Shown piece by piece: positions 4,794 through 5,462 of a stretch of 5,462 nt of DNA. Position 1 is the first letter of the stretch, and every line of letters starts with the position of its first letter. A program made the translations under genes and the position numbers. The notes below the pieces were generated by a model, which was not told the DNA's origin, made no database searches, and saw nothing but the letters and a program-made list of their open reading frames with translations. Source of the stretch: Massilia sp. UBA2604 (GTDB lineage Bacteria; Pseudomonadota; Gammaproteobacteria; Burkholderiales; Burkholderiaceae_D); assembly GCA_002339265.1 (NCBI GenBank), contig DDKG01000038.1, positions 1 through 5,462 of the forward strand, written 5' to 3'.

Positions 4794-5462
4794 TCAATCA
4801 TACAGCGAAGGTTCACCCGGCGGACGGGTCTTGAAGCGCTTATGGGTCCAGAAATATTGCTCCGGCGCCTCGCGCACGCGTTCTTCGATGAAGGCGTTCA
4901 TGCGGCGGGTCGCTTCGACCATATCGTCGCCCGGGTAGTTCTCCCACGCAGGATAGAAGCGCACGCGCCAGCCCTGGTAGTTCGGCAGGTAGGTCGCGAT
5001 CACCGGGATCACCTTGGCCTTGGTGCTCGCGGCGATGCGGCCCAGCGCGGTCAGGGTTGCCGCCTGCACGCCGAAGAAGGGCACGAACTCCGCATCCTTC
5101 TCGCCGAAGTCCATGTCCGGCAGCATGAAGTAAGGTAGGCCGTCGCGCAGCGCGCGCAGGATCGGCTTGATGCCTTCCTTGCGCGTCACCAGGCGCACCG
5201 GCCCGTAGCGTTCGCGGCCATGGCGCAGCAGGCGATCGAAGGCCTCGTTCTTTTGCGGCACGTACATGCTGCACACCGGGATCACGCGCGAGGCGACGCC
5301 GGCCACGTCCAGGCACACGAAATGCGGGCACAGCAGGATCGTGGGGCCGGCCTCCATCTCGGCCTGCGGCACCGCCGGCTCGACCCGGATCAGGCTGCGC
5401 ACGCGTTCCTCGGGCGCCCACCACAGGATCGAACGCTCGACGATGCTGCGCGCATAGGCGCG
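4794..5462 (-). CDS. lpxL: Lipid A biosynthesis late acyltransferase (LpxL/HtrB family), 5' end missing
   Basis: The last 222 residues of an inner-membrane acyltransferase that adds a secondary acyl chain to Kdo2-lipid IVA to complete lipid A. The frame is open to the window edge at 5462, and the missing N-terminus should hold the membrane anchor. The catalytic HX4D motif is visible (His47 and Asp52 of the fragment, in CPHFVCLDVAG). FMLPDMDFGEKDAEFVPFFG (about 112-131) matches the family block with an Asp-x-Asp-x-Gly core, and the end, APEQYFWTHKRFKTRPPGEP, is almost the E. coli LpxL C-terminal signature. A GTG at 5402 is not the start, because the upstream codons encode the expected family sequence (RSIVERSILWWAPEERV). 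The stop is 3 bp before dapF, so the pair is cotranscribed. LpxL, LpxM and LpxP types are hard to separate from a fragment, and Burkholderiales often have two such genes in a row, so the symbol is less certain than the family. Confidence 0.92.
   Translation of the reverse strand, partial: RAYARSIVERSILWWAPEERVRSLIRVEPAVPQAEMEAGPTILLCPHFVCLDVAGVASRVIPVCSMYVPQKNEAFDRLLRHGRERYGPVRLVTRKEGIKPILRALRDGLPYFMLPDMDFGEKDAEFVPFFGVQAATLTALGRIAASTKAKVIPVIATYLPNYQGWRVRFYPAWENYPGDDMVEATRRMNAFIEERVREAPEQYFWTHKRFKTRPPGEPSLYD

Noticed and set aside
3909..5138. Long plus-strand open frame (about 409 codons) opposite dapF and the acyltransferase gene
   Set aside because: It spans the opposite strand of two well-supported genes and their junction. 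Its His/Arg/Ala/Asp-rich composition is that of a complementary-frame artefact.

Overview
The window reads as an ordinary chromosomal segment from a GC-rich betaproteobacterium. Burkholderiales, and within it Oxalobacteraceae (Massilia/Telluria type), is my best guess. The reasons are tandem OmpC-like porins of the Burkholderiales kind (signal peptide ending ...A-QTSVQ, then a Y-G-x-x-D-A-G first strand), a lipid A acyltransferase directly followed by dapF, and short hairpin repeats with GTGGGCGG/CCGCCCAC arms of a kind I remember from Massilia-like genomes. The taxonomic placement is from memory and by eye, not from a search.

Layout. (1) Positions 1-1584 on the minus strand hold two related outer-membrane porins in tandem. 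The complete upstream one (1584 to 535, 349 aa) is followed 153 bp later by a second, cut by the window edge (381 to 1, first 127 aa). (2) Positions 1585-2091 are a gene-free spacer of about 500 bp between the porin (minus) and a divergent plus-strand gene. It holds a candidate promoter with an overlapping perfect palindrome, a leader hairpin and a small GAATC repeat. (3) Positions 2092-3789 (plus) encode a 565-aa cytoplasmic Sel1-like repeat protein with two repeat blocks, an Ala/Pro linker, an unassigned C-terminal domain and an in-frame 15-bp x3 tandem repeat inside one Sel1 unit. (4) Positions 3790-3929 separate two convergent genes and carry two copies of a 33-bp hairpin element. (5) Positions 3930-5462 (minus) hold a tight pair: the C-terminal part of a lipid A late acyltransferase (LpxL/HtrB family, 5' end outside the window) and, 3 bp after its stop, dapF, encoding diaminopimelate epimerase.

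The minus-strand genes have an envelope theme: porins, lipid A acylation, and the meso-diaminopimelate branch that supplies peptidoglycan and lysine. The Sel1 protein may be a scaffold, but nothing in the window fixes its role. I see no mobile element, CRISPR array, tRNA, rRNA or defence system, and no convincing undescribed system. The items worth a second look are small: the tandem repeat in the Sel1 protein, the paired hairpin repeats with a compensatory base-pair change, the palindrome in the Sel1-gene promoter, an enlarged loop in the partial porin, and the unusual translation-start region of the complete porin.
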